Positions 8,997-16,026 of a DNA stretch of 64,000 nucleotides are shown here, one piece after another (the first letter of the stretch is position 1; each line of letters begins with the position of its first letter). A program made the position numbers and the translations under genes. Under the pieces are notes generated by a model, which searched no databases, was not told the DNA's origin, and saw only the letters and a list, made by a program, of their open reading frames with translations. Location: the NCBI GenBank assembly GCA_000158135.1, contig DS999531.1, forward strand, positions 2,026,051 through 2,090,050, given 5' to 3'. The DNA is from Rhodobacteraceae bacterium KLH11. Lineage in GTDB: Bacteria > Pseudomonadota > Alphaproteobacteria > Rhodobacterales > Rhodobacteraceae.

Positions 8997-9030
8997 TCCG
9001 TTTTCGGATGAGCCCTGTGTGAGATGTATT

Positions 9031-9056
9031 AGCGCGCCCTTTTGGGCGCGCTTTTT
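9031..9056 (+). terminator. intrinsic terminator after suhB
   Basis: Perfect 9-base stem AGCGCGCCC/GGGCGCGCT with a TTTT loop and five T after the stem. It insulates suhB from the convergent bhcD. Confidence 0.9.
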
Positions 9057-9059
9057 GGT

Positions 9060-10025
9060 TTAGATGTCGACTTTGATGGCGATGCCTTGTTTGATTGCCA
9101 GGTCGACCACCGCGGATGCGACGGCGAGGTCTTGCAGGCCGACGCCGGTGCCGTCGAACAGGGTGACCTCATCGTCCGAGCTGCGGCCCGTATGGGTGCC
9201 GTTGATCACAGCGCCGATCTGGTGGATATCGGCCTCGGCCTTGGTGCCCGCTTTCACCGCGTGCTGGCTTTCGCCCAGGGTGATCGCCTGCGCCACCTCA
9301 TCGGTGAAGACACTGGCGCGGGTGATCAGGTCGGTGCCGACCTCCTGCTTGCCGATGGTGTCGGTGCCCATGCAGGCCACGTGGGTGCCGTCGGCGACAT
9401 GATCCGACAGCAGCGTCGGTGCAAAGGACGAGGTGATGGTGACGATCACATCTGCCTGTGTCATGCCCGGCAGCTCGACCGCCTCAAAAGGCAGGCCGGC
9501 CTCGGCGGCGACCTTCTCGATATTGGGCAGCATCTCGGGGTGCAGGTTCCAGCCGATGACTTTCTCAAACTCACGCTGCTCCAGTGCTGCGCGCAGCTGG
9601 AACGTGGCCTGATGGCCCGCGCCAACCATACCGATCACCCTGGCATCCTTGCGCGCCAGATGGTTGATCGACACCGAGGACGCCGCCGCCGTGCGCAGCG
9701 CGGTCAGCAGGTTGCCGCCCACCATGGCCGTCGGCATGCCGGTATCGGGATCAAACAGGAACACGGTCGACTGGTGGTTGATCAGCCCCCGCTTTTCCAG
9801 GTTATGCGGCCAATAGCCCCCGGCCTTCAGGCCCAGCACCTGCCCGGCCTTGTCAAAGCCGCCCTTGAAGCCATAAAGCGCGTCTTCATGGCCGATTGCC
9901 TCGCGCACAACAGGAAAGTTATAGGCATCCCCCGATGCCATCGCGGCAAACACCTGCTCGACCGCTTCATAGCTTTCCTTCCGGCCCAGCAGGGCGCCGA
10001 TTTCCTTCTCGGGAACGATGATCAT
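9060..10025 (-). CDS. bhcD: iminosuccinate reductase BhcD (ornithine cyclodeaminase/mu-crystallin family)
   Basis: 321 residues. Last enzyme of the beta-hydroxyaspartate cycle: it reduces iminosuccinate to L-aspartate with NADH, which the aminotransferase BhcA then uses. The Rossmann nucleotide-binding loop VIGMVGAGHQA (about 129-139) and the family segments GYWPHN, FDPDTGMPTAMVGGNLLTALRTAAAS and DGTGVGLQDLAVA are visible. By sequence alone it could be any ornithine cyclodeaminase-like reductase. Position as fourth gene of bhcA-B-C-D beside an IclR regulator decides the call. It is separated from bhcC by an 84-base gap with a terminator-like hairpin, so its level may differ from the other three. 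Confidence 0.88.
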   Translation of the reverse strand: MIIVPEKEIGALLGRKESYEAVEQVFAAMASGDAYNFPVVREAIGHEDALYGFKGGFDKAGQVLGLKAGGYWPHNLEKRGLINHQSTVFLFDPDTGMPTAMVGGNLLTALRTAAASSVSINHLARKDARVIGMVGAGHQATFQLRAALEQREFEKVIGWNLHPEMLPNIEKVAAEAGLPFEAVELPGMTQADVIVTITSSFAPTLLSDHVADGTHVACMGTDTIGKQEVGTDLITRASVFTDEVAQAITLGESQHAVKAGTKAEADIHQIGAVINGTHTGRSSDDEVTLFDGTGVGLQDLAVASAVVDLAIKQGIAIKVDI

Positions 10026-10058
10026 CGTCTCGTGCCTTTCAATCAGTTCAGCAGAACA

Positions 10059-10090
10059 TAAAAACGGGGCGGTCTGTTGCGCCGCCCCGG
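10059..10090 (-). terminator. intrinsic terminator/attenuator between bhcC and bhcD
   Basis: On the minus strand CGGGGCGG pairs with CCGCCCCG across a 9-base loop and is followed at once by five T. It lies inside the bhc gene row, downstream of the bhcC stop (10110) and upstream of the bhcD start (10025). It looks able to stop a share of transcripts before bhcD. Confidence 0.7.
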
Positions 10091-10109
10091 TTCTTTATTG
10101 TGGTGGATC

Positions 10110-11273
10110 TCAGTAGGCCTTGCCGCGCGCCGAAACCGGCCAGACGGTTTCAACCTTGCCGCCCCGCACGCCCACATACCAGTCATGGACATTGGCGGTC
10201 GGGTCGCAATGGCCCGGCACCAGACGCAGCTTTTCGTTCACCTTCAGCACGCCATCCGGGTCTGCGATCACGCCATGCTCGTCCGAGCATTTGACGTATT
10301 CCACATCATCACGGCCATAGATGAAGGGCAACCCGCTATCGACCGATTGCGCCTTGAGGCCCGCATCGCAAATCGCCTTGTCTGCCTTGGCGTGGCTCAT
10401 CACCGAGGTCAGGATGAAGAAAGCGTTCTCCCACTCGCCCTGGTCGATGCGCTTGCCATCCTTGTCCAGGATACGGCCGTAATCGGCGTCCATGAACGCA
10501 TACGATCCGCATTGCAGCTCGTTATACACGCCCGAGTTGGACTCGAAGTAATATGACCCGGTGCCACCACCCGAGACCAGCTCGGGCTCCAGATCAACAG
10601 CCTTGAGGCCCTGAACCGCGCTTTCGACCATGTCGATCGCCACGTCCAGCTTGGCCTTGCGGTCCTCATAGCTGTCCATGTGCTGCATCGCGCCCTGATA
10701 GGCCTGAATGCCCTTGAAGCTCAGGTTGTCAGCCGCATCCACCGCGCGGGCAATGGCAACCACATCCTGCGTGGTGGTCACGCCGCAACGGCCAGCGCCG
10801 CAATCGATCTCGACAAATACGCTCAGCTCGGTGCCGTGCTTGACAGCCGCCGCCGACAGATCGGCCACATTGTCCACATCGTCAACGCAGACGATGACAT
10901 GCGCACCCAGCTTGGGCAGGCGCGCCAGACGGTCGATCTTGGCCGGGTCACGCACCTGGTTCGAGACCAGAACATCCTTGATGCCACCACGGGCAAACAC
11001 TTCGGCCTCAGAGACCTTCTGGCAGCACACGCCAATCGCGCCGCCCAGCTTTTCCTGCAGCTTGGCCACATCAACCGATTTGTGCATCTTGCCATGCACC
11101 CGGTGACGCATCCCATGCGCCTTGGCATAATCGCCCATCTTGACGATGTTGCGCTCCAGCGCGTCCAGATCCAGCACCAGGCAGGGGGTCTGGATGTCGG
11201 CCTCATCCATACCCGGCAGCGCGGGCACGTCATAGCCAACTTCAAGATCTTCCAGATTTACAGGTTTGTTCAT
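10110..11273 (-). CDS. bhcC: beta-hydroxyaspartate aldolase BhcC (D-threonine aldolase-like)
   Basis: 387 residues from the ATG at 11273, which has GGAGAA six bases upstream; an in-frame ATG 33 bases further up lacks one. In the cycle it condenses glycine and glyoxylate to (2R,3S)-beta-hydroxyaspartate. It belongs to the alanine racemase-fold D-threonine aldolase family: TPCLVLDLDALERNI, the PLP lysine region HGKMHKS (about 60-66), SGGGTGSY for phosphate binding, and the metal-binding GHCDP near the C terminus. All fit a PLP and divalent-metal enzyme. It lies between bhcB (63 bases upstream) and bhcD. Confidence 0.9.
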   Translation of the reverse strand: MNKPVNLEDLEVGYDVPALPGMDEADIQTPCLVLDLDALERNIVKMGDYAKAHGMRHRVHGKMHKSVDVAKLQEKLGGAIGVCCQKVSEAEVFARGGIKDVLVSNQVRDPAKIDRLARLPKLGAHVIVCVDDVDNVADLSAAAVKHGTELSVFVEIDCGAGRCGVTTTQDVVAIARAVDAADNLSFKGIQAYQGAMQHMDSYEDRKAKLDVAIDMVESAVQGLKAVDLEPELVSGGGTGSYYFESNSGVYNELQCGSYAFMDADYGRILDKDGKRIDQGEWENAFFILTSVMSHAKADKAICDAGLKAQSVDSGLPFIYGRDDVEYVKCSDEHGVIADPDGVLKVNEKLRLVPGHCDPTANVHDWYVGVRGGKVETVWPVSARGKAY

Positions 11274-11336
11274 GGTTTTCTCCGGTCTAATGCACATCCG
11301 GGGCACCAGCCCTGCGGACGCGGTTGAGAGTTCAGG

Positions 11337-12302
11337 TTAAATCCAGGGCAGCTTGTCCAGATCCACATTGCCGCCGGTGATGATCACACCAACCCGCTTG
11401 CCCTTGAACACATCCGGGTTCTTCAGGATCGTGGCCAGCGGCACGGCAGAGGACGGCTCCATCACCACCCGCAGGTGCTTCCAGGTCAGCTTCATCGCGT
11501 CGATGATTTCCTGCTCCGAGGCGGTGAAGATATCCGTCACGTGGTTCGAGACGAAATGCCAGGTGTTTTCCTTCAGCGGCACCAGCAGCCCGTCGGCAAT
11601 GGTCTTGGGCGCGTCATCGGCAATGATGTGGCCTGCCTTGAAGCTGCGATAGGCATCGTCGGCCTGCTCGGGCTCGGCCGCGTAGATCGCAGTCTCGGGG
11701 GCCAGGTTCGATACCGTCAGGCAGGTGCCCGACACCATGCCGCCACCGCCGATGGGCGCGATCACCGCGTCCACACCATCGGTCTGTTCCAGCAGCTCGG
11801 CCGAACAGGTGGCCTGACCCGCAATCACCCGCGGATCATTATAGGGATGCACGAAATCGCCCCCGGTCTCGGCCTGCACCTTGGCAAAGGTCTCTTCCCG
11901 CGAACTGGTCGAGGGCTCACATTCCGTGATCACCCCGCCATAGCGGCGCACCGTGTCTTTCTTGGCCTGCGGCGCCGTGCGCGGCATCACCACATTGCAC
12001 GGAATGCCCCGCAGCATCGCCGCGTAGCTCAGACAGGACGCATGATTGCCCGAGGAATGCGTCGCCACACCCTTCGCCGCCTGCGCCTCATCCAGCCCAA
12101 ACACCGCATTCGCAGCCCCCCGCACCTTGAACGCACCGGGCTCCTGAAAGTTCTCACACTTGAAAAACAGCTCCGCACCCGTCAACTCATTCAGATAAGA
12201 CGAAACACGAACAGGCGTCCGACGCACATAAGGACGAATCAAATCATGCGCAGACCGCATGTCAGTGAGAGACAGATCGGTTGCAGACACGTGATCTAAC
12301 AT
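11337..12302 (-). CDS. bhcB: beta-hydroxyaspartate dehydratase BhcB
   Basis: 321 residues. PLP enzyme of the serine/threonine dehydratase fold that removes water from beta-hydroxyaspartate to give iminosuccinate. The PLP lysine is K59 in GAFKVRGA, the phosphate loop GGGG is at about 185-188, and SSGNHA is present. The start is uncertain between two adjacent ATGs (12305 and 12302); the second is chosen because AGGAGG then stands five bases away. That ribosome site overlaps the bhcA stop codon (TGAGGAGG), so bhcA and bhcB are probably coupled. Without the neighbours it would be called threonine dehydratase or serine racemase. Confidence 0.9.
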   Translation of the reverse strand: MLDHVSATDLSLTDMRSAHDLIRPYVRRTPVRVSSYLNELTGAELFFKCENFQEPGAFKVRGAANAVFGLDEAQAAKGVATHSSGNHASCLSYAAMLRGIPCNVVMPRTAPQAKKDTVRRYGGVITECEPSTSSREETFAKVQAETGGDFVHPYNDPRVIAGQATCSAELLEQTDGVDAVIAPIGGGGMVSGTCLTVSNLAPETAIYAAEPEQADDAYRSFKAGHIIADDAPKTIADGLLVPLKENTWHFVSNHVTDIFTASEQEIIDAMKLTWKHLRVVMEPSSAVPLATILKNPDVFKGKRVGVIITGGNVDLDKLPWI

Positions 12303-12312
12303 CATTGCCTCC

Positions 12313-13503
12313 TCAAGCTGCGGCTTTGGTGTGTTTGGACGAGCCGGTACGATAGAACTCCTGCGCCGCTGCAACGCCGCTGCCCAGTTCCACCGGATAG
12401 CTCAGGTCGGCCATGGCCATTTCGATCGTGGCGAGCCCCGACAGAACCATGACATCGGTCAGGCTGCCCAGATGCCCGATGCGGAAGGCTTTGCCATCCA
12501 TCTGGCCCAAACCGATACCAAAGGACACGCCATAGGCGTTGAACGCGTGATCGGTCAGTTCATTGCTGTCAAAGCCTTCGGGCACATAGACCGCGCTGAC
12601 CGTGTCGGAATAGAGGTCGGGAGACTGCGCAACCAGTTCCATCCCCCATGCACGGGTTGCACGGCGCACGCCTTCGGCCAGACGGGTGTGGCGAGCATAG
12701 ACATTGTCCAGACCCTCTTCGAACAACATCTTCAGGCTTTCACCCATGCCATAGATCAGCTGCAATGGCGGGGTATAGGGAAAGCCACCAGAGGCGTTGG
12801 CCGCCATCATGTCGCGGAAATCAAAGAAGGTACGCGGCAGTTTGGCGCTTTCCATCGCGGCCAGCGCCTTGGGGCTGACGCACAGGATTGCCATGCCAGT
12901 TGCCAGCATGAACCCCTTTTGCGACCCCGATACAGCAATATCAACACCCCACTGATCAAACTCGAACGGCATTGACGCAAGCGAGCTGACGCAATCCACA
13001 AACATCATCGCGGGATGGCTGGCCGCATCCATGGCACGCCGGACTGCGCCAATGTCAGAGCGCACGCCAGTTGCGGTTTCGTTATGGGTGACCAGAACAG
13101 CCTTGATCTGATGGGCCTTGTCGGCTGCAAGGATCTCTTCGAACTTGTCCGCAGGTGCGCCGGTTCCCCAGGGGCATTCGACGATCTGAACATCCAACCC
13201 GTGCCGTTCGCACAGGTCAATCCAGCGATGGCTGAACACGCCGTAACGCGCGACCAGAACCTTGTCGCCGGGGCTAAGCGTGTTGGTGATTGCGGCTTCC
13301 CATCCGCCGGTGCCGCTGGCGGGGAAAGTGACGATCTGACCATCGGTTGTTTTGAAGACTTTCTTCGTGTCCTCAAGCACCGGGGCAAAGGTTTCCACAA
13401 AATCCGGAGCGCGGTGATCCTGTGTCTGAACCTGCATGGCAAGCCGCAGACGATCAGGAATATTCGTTGGTCCCGGGATAAAGACGGGGTTTTGGTTCGA
13501 CAT
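12313..13503 (-). CDS. bhcA: aspartate-glyoxylate aminotransferase BhcA
   Basis: 396 residues, class V aminotransferase. It transfers the amino group of L-aspartate to glyoxylate, giving oxaloacetate (the cycle product) and glycine (the acceptor for BhcC). Visible are the FIPGPTNIP start, ASGTGGWEAA, the FVDCVSSLAS turn with the cofactor-binding aspartate, and the Schiff-base lysine K196 in SGSQKGFM. Sequence alone would suggest serine-glyoxylate aminotransferase; the bhcB, bhcC and bhcD genes immediately downstream point to the beta-hydroxyaspartate cycle. First gene of the operon, divergent from bhcR across a 202-base AT-rich region. Confidence 0.9.
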   Translation of the reverse strand: MSNQNPVFIPGPTNIPDRLRLAMQVQTQDHRAPDFVETFAPVLEDTKKVFKTTDGQIVTFPASGTGGWEAAITNTLSPGDKVLVARYGVFSHRWIDLCERHGLDVQIVECPWGTGAPADKFEEILAADKAHQIKAVLVTHNETATGVRSDIGAVRRAMDAASHPAMMFVDCVSSLASMPFEFDQWGVDIAVSGSQKGFMLATGMAILCVSPKALAAMESAKLPRTFFDFRDMMAANASGGFPYTPPLQLIYGMGESLKMLFEEGLDNVYARHTRLAEGVRRATRAWGMELVAQSPDLYSDTVSAVYVPEGFDSNELTDHAFNAYGVSFGIGLGQMDGKAFRIGHLGSLTDVMVLSGLATIEMAMADLSYPVELGSGVAAAQEFYRTGSSKHTKAAA

Positions 13504-13705
13504 CTCTCAATCCTCTCTTCCGGGTTCAAGCTTCGCCGGAATGAAGGTTTTCTGCAATTTTCTTGAAAAACGTTTTCATTTTTTTGGTTAAATATGTAAG
13601 ATGCTGAAAATAATGATAATTGAGTTTCTCAAATTCACTGGCGGAGAATCTTTGTTGGAAAAATATGATCCGGATCCGCCATGTTGACCAGAGGGTGATG
13701 TTAAA
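13504..13705. promoter_or_regulatory. bhcA/bhcR divergent control region with several dyads
   Basis: This gap is much richer in A and T than its surroundings. It contains TGAAAA-ACG-TTTTCA (13564-13578), TTGAG-TTT-CTCAA (13620-13632) and the perfect palindrome GATCCGGATC (13667-13676). The last sits inside a wider GGCGGA...TCCGCC inverted repeat (13640-13680). Any of these could be the BhcR operator. The dyads are observed; assignment to BhcR is inference. Confidence 0.5.
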
Positions 13706-14551
13706 ATGGACGCACAGAAACGGCCGCGTGGCAGGCCCAAGTCATTGTTCAAGGAAAGCTCGGCCGGGACCATGCAGTCGCTGGATCGGGCATTGGGTGT
13801 GTTGACCGCCGTTGCCCGGCTGGAGCGTTCTGCCCTCAGCGATCTGGCGCGCGAAGTTGAGGTGCCAACCGCCACGACGCACCGTATTCTGGTGACCCTG
13901 CAAAAGCATGGCTTTGTGATTTTCGACGAAGAGCGGCAGGAATGGATGATCGGGATCGAAGCCTATCGGACGGGGGCTTCGTTCCTGCATCGCAACAATG
14001 TGCTTGAGATCGGCAGGCCGATTCTGCGGCGTCTGATGCAGGACAGCGGCGAAACCGCCAATCTGGCGGTGCCGGACGGGGCAGAGGTTGTGTTTGTGGG
14101 GCAGGTCGAGACCCAGAACCCGATCCGTGCATTCTTCCCTCCGGGGGCGCGCACGCCCATGTATGCCTCGGGGACAGGCAAGGCGATACTGGCTGCCATG
14201 AGCGATGAGAGCCTGGGCAAAGCGCTGGGGGCGACCAAGCTGATTCCCTTCACTGAAAACACCTGTTTGCCGGGGTCAGGTTTGCAGCGGGATCTGGCCA
14301 AGACCCGTGCCCGCGGCTGGTCGCATGATCACGAGGAACGGTATGAAGGCATGTCCTGTATCGGTGCGGCGATCTTCAATGACAGGGGCGAACCTTGCGC
14401 GGGTATCTCTGTGTCCGGTCCGACAGTTCGGTTTTGCAGCACGCGCGCGCCCGAGCTGGCCGAGTTGGTGCTGACCGCCGCGCGGGAAATCACCCATCTG
14501 AGCGGTGGCAGAGCGCCAGAGCTATCTGCGCGGCACCCGGGGAATCCGTGA
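13706..14551 (+). CDS. bhcR: IclR-family regulator of the beta-hydroxyaspartate cycle, BhcR
   Basis: 281 residues. The N-terminal winged helix (about 24-85: TMQSLDRALGVLTAVARLERSALSDLAREVEVPTATTHRILVTL) is followed by an IclR effector domain ending with the CAGISVSGP region. In Paracoccus the homologous BhcR senses glyoxylate and activates bhcABCD; the same divergent layout is seen here. The first residues, KRPRGRPKS, match the core of an AT-hook minor-groove motif, an unusual addition in front of the HTH. The ATG at 13706 has GAGGG about ten bases upstream. Its 3' end overlaps the convergent rhomboid gene by 30 bases. Confidence 0.88.
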   Translation: MDAQKRPRGRPKSLFKESSAGTMQSLDRALGVLTAVARLERSALSDLAREVEVPTATTHRILVTLQKHGFVIFDEERQEWMIGIEAYRTGASFLHRNNVLEIGRPILRRLMQDSGETANLAVPDGAEVVFVGQVETQNPIRAFFPPGARTPMYASGTGKAILAAMSDESLGKALGATKLIPFTENTCLPGSGLQRDLAKTRARGWSHDHEERYEGMSCIGAAIFNDRGEPCAGISVSGPTVRFCSTRAPELAELVLTAAREITHLSGGRAPELSARHPGNP

Positions 14552-15265
14552 TTGCGAAAGCTTGTATTTGTGCTCGGGATGCGGCGGATGGCCATGGGTG
14601 CGGTTCCAGAACCTTGTTCCTCCGCGCTTAAGCCAGAGTGGGACAGAAAGGATTAACCCGACGAAGAACCCTCCGGTATGGGCCCAATAGGCAACGCCCC
14701 CCTGATCCGGATTGCTGGACAGGCTGCCGATGAACTGAAGGCCCAGCCAGACCCCGAGCATGACAAAAGCCGGAATGGTGAAAATGCGGATATAGACGAT
14801 CAGGATCAGCAGGATATCCACCCGTGCTTTCGGGAACATCAGAAGATACCCGCCCATTATTCCGGCAATGGCGCCGGACGCGCCGATGGTTGGCACAACC
14901 GAGCCCGGGGCCGAGACGACATGGATCAGCCCCGCGCCGATGCCCGAAAGCAGATAGAACAGAAGAAACGGAATGTGCCCCATTTCATCTTCCAGATTGT
15001 CACCGAATATCCACAGAAACAGCATGTTCCCGGCCAGATGCATCCACCCTCCGTGCAAAAACATCGAGGTCACAAGTGTTTCCAGCCCATGCCCGTCGGT
15101 TATGCGGGCGGGGATGACCGCGTAGTCGAAATAAAACCGGCTGATCAGCCGCGTATCTTCCATGATCCCCACATAACTGAGGAAGATCAGGATATTCGCC
15201 GCCATCAGGGTGTAGACGACAAAAGGCGTGCGCCCCGAGGGGTTATGGTCACGGATCGGAAACAT
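14522..15265 (-). CDS. rhomboid family intramembrane serine protease
   Basis: 247 residues with about six membrane helices. The catalytic dyad is clear: Ser130 in GASGAIAG and His196 in YWAHTGGFFVG. The oxyanion-side His71 and Asn80 in HGGWMHLAGN are also in place, so it should be active. Rhomboids cut single-pass membrane proteins within the bilayer; the substrate here is unknown. A long loop (about 37-60) follows the first helix, and the C-terminal tail (after about 215) is basic and histidine-rich. It is transcribed alone; its end overlaps that of bhcR on the other strand. Confidence 0.88.
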   Translation of the reverse strand: MFPIRDHNPSGRTPFVVYTLMAANILIFLSYVGIMEDTRLISRFYFDYAVIPARITDGHGLETLVTSMFLHGGWMHLAGNMLFLWIFGDNLEDEMGHIPFLLFYLLSGIGAGLIHVVSAPGSVVPTIGASGAIAGIMGGYLLMFPKARVDILLILIVYIRIFTIPAFVMLGVWLGLQFIGSLSSNPDQGGVAYWAHTGGFFVGLILSVPLWLKRGGTRFWNRTHGHPPHPEHKYKLSQSRIPRVPRR

Positions 15266-15399
15266 GGCGCGACGCTGGTCTTTTCGCGGCCCAGCGTCAA
15301 GGTCCGGTTATGCCGCACCGGCCCGGCAAACACAGTGCTGTGGGGCTGCGCGGGCCCTCGGTGGTTGACCTGTCGCGTGGTCGCGCCAGTTTACTGGGG

Positions 15400-15966
15400 A
15401 TGAAACACATGGTTCCCCTTCTTGCCCTCATGATCGCTGTGCCACAGGGTGCTGTTGCCGCAGAATGTCCGGTCTCGCCCGACCACATTGCCGATATCGA
15501 CGGGCTGATCGCTCAGGCCCAAAACGCGCAGGACGAGCGCGAGGCCAGCGGCATCTCGGGCGAGATGTGGCGGTTCTGGACAGATGCACCGGATGCGCAG
15601 GCGCAAAGCTTGCTTGATCGCGGCATGGCCCGGCGTGAGGCGTGGGATCTGATCGGGGCGCTGGACGAGTTCAACGCGCTGGTCGAATATTGCCCGGATT
15701 ATGCCGAGGGCTACAATCAGCGGGCTTTTGTCAACTATCTCCGGCAGGATTATGGCGCTGCGTTGGTTGATCTGGATCGGGCGATCGCGTTGTCCCCGAA
15801 CCATGTTGCCGCGTTAAGCGGGCGGGCATTGTCGCTGTTGGGTCTCAGACGTTTGGACGAAGCGCGTACGGCGTTGAAAGATGCGCTGGCGTTGAACCCG
15901 TGGCTGTCTGAGCGGGCTTTGTTGGCCTCGGGCGGCCCGCTGGACCCGCCGGGCGAGGATATCTGA
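15400..15966 (+). CDS. exported tetratricopeptide-repeat protein
   Basis: 188 residues from the ATG at 15400, chosen because it opens a signal peptide (MKHMVPLLALMIAVPQGAVA, cut near AAEC). A longer frame starting at 15310 would hide it, and the ATG at 15409 is also possible. After a region resembling roseobacter TPR lipoprotein starts, at least two TPR units are visible (about 95-128 and 129-162: ALDEFNALVEYCPDYAEGYNQRA, ALVDLDRAIALSPNHVAALSGRA). TPRs mediate protein contacts; the partner is unknown. Two cysteines (mature start and VEYCPDY) could form a disulfide. A strong terminator follows. Confidence 0.75.
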   Translation: MKHMVPLLALMIAVPQGAVAAECPVSPDHIADIDGLIAQAQNAQDEREASGISGEMWRFWTDAPDAQAQSLLDRGMARREAWDLIGALDEFNALVEYCPDYAEGYNQRAFVNYLRQDYGAALVDLDRAIALSPNHVAALSGRALSLLGLRRLDEARTALKDALALNPWLSERALLASGGPLDPPGEDI

Positions 15967-15976
15967 GGCACGAATT

Positions 15977-16010
15977 AAAAAGCCCCCGGTTTGATGGCCG
16001 GGGGCTTTTC
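15977..16010. terminator. bidirectional intrinsic terminator
   Basis: AAAAGCCCCCGG pairs with CCGGGGGCTTTT around an 8-base loop, with A on one side and T on the other. It ends both the TPR gene and the convergent PhoX-like gene. Confidence 0.9.
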
Positions 16011-16026
16011 GATTTCGTAGGATTTG

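Noticed and set aside
9042-10061. Plus-strand open frame of 339 codons opposite bhcD
   Set aside because: It mirrors bhcD codon by codon in a GC-rich genome, its translation is His/Arg/Gln-rich without a known fold, and bhcD is a clear family member.
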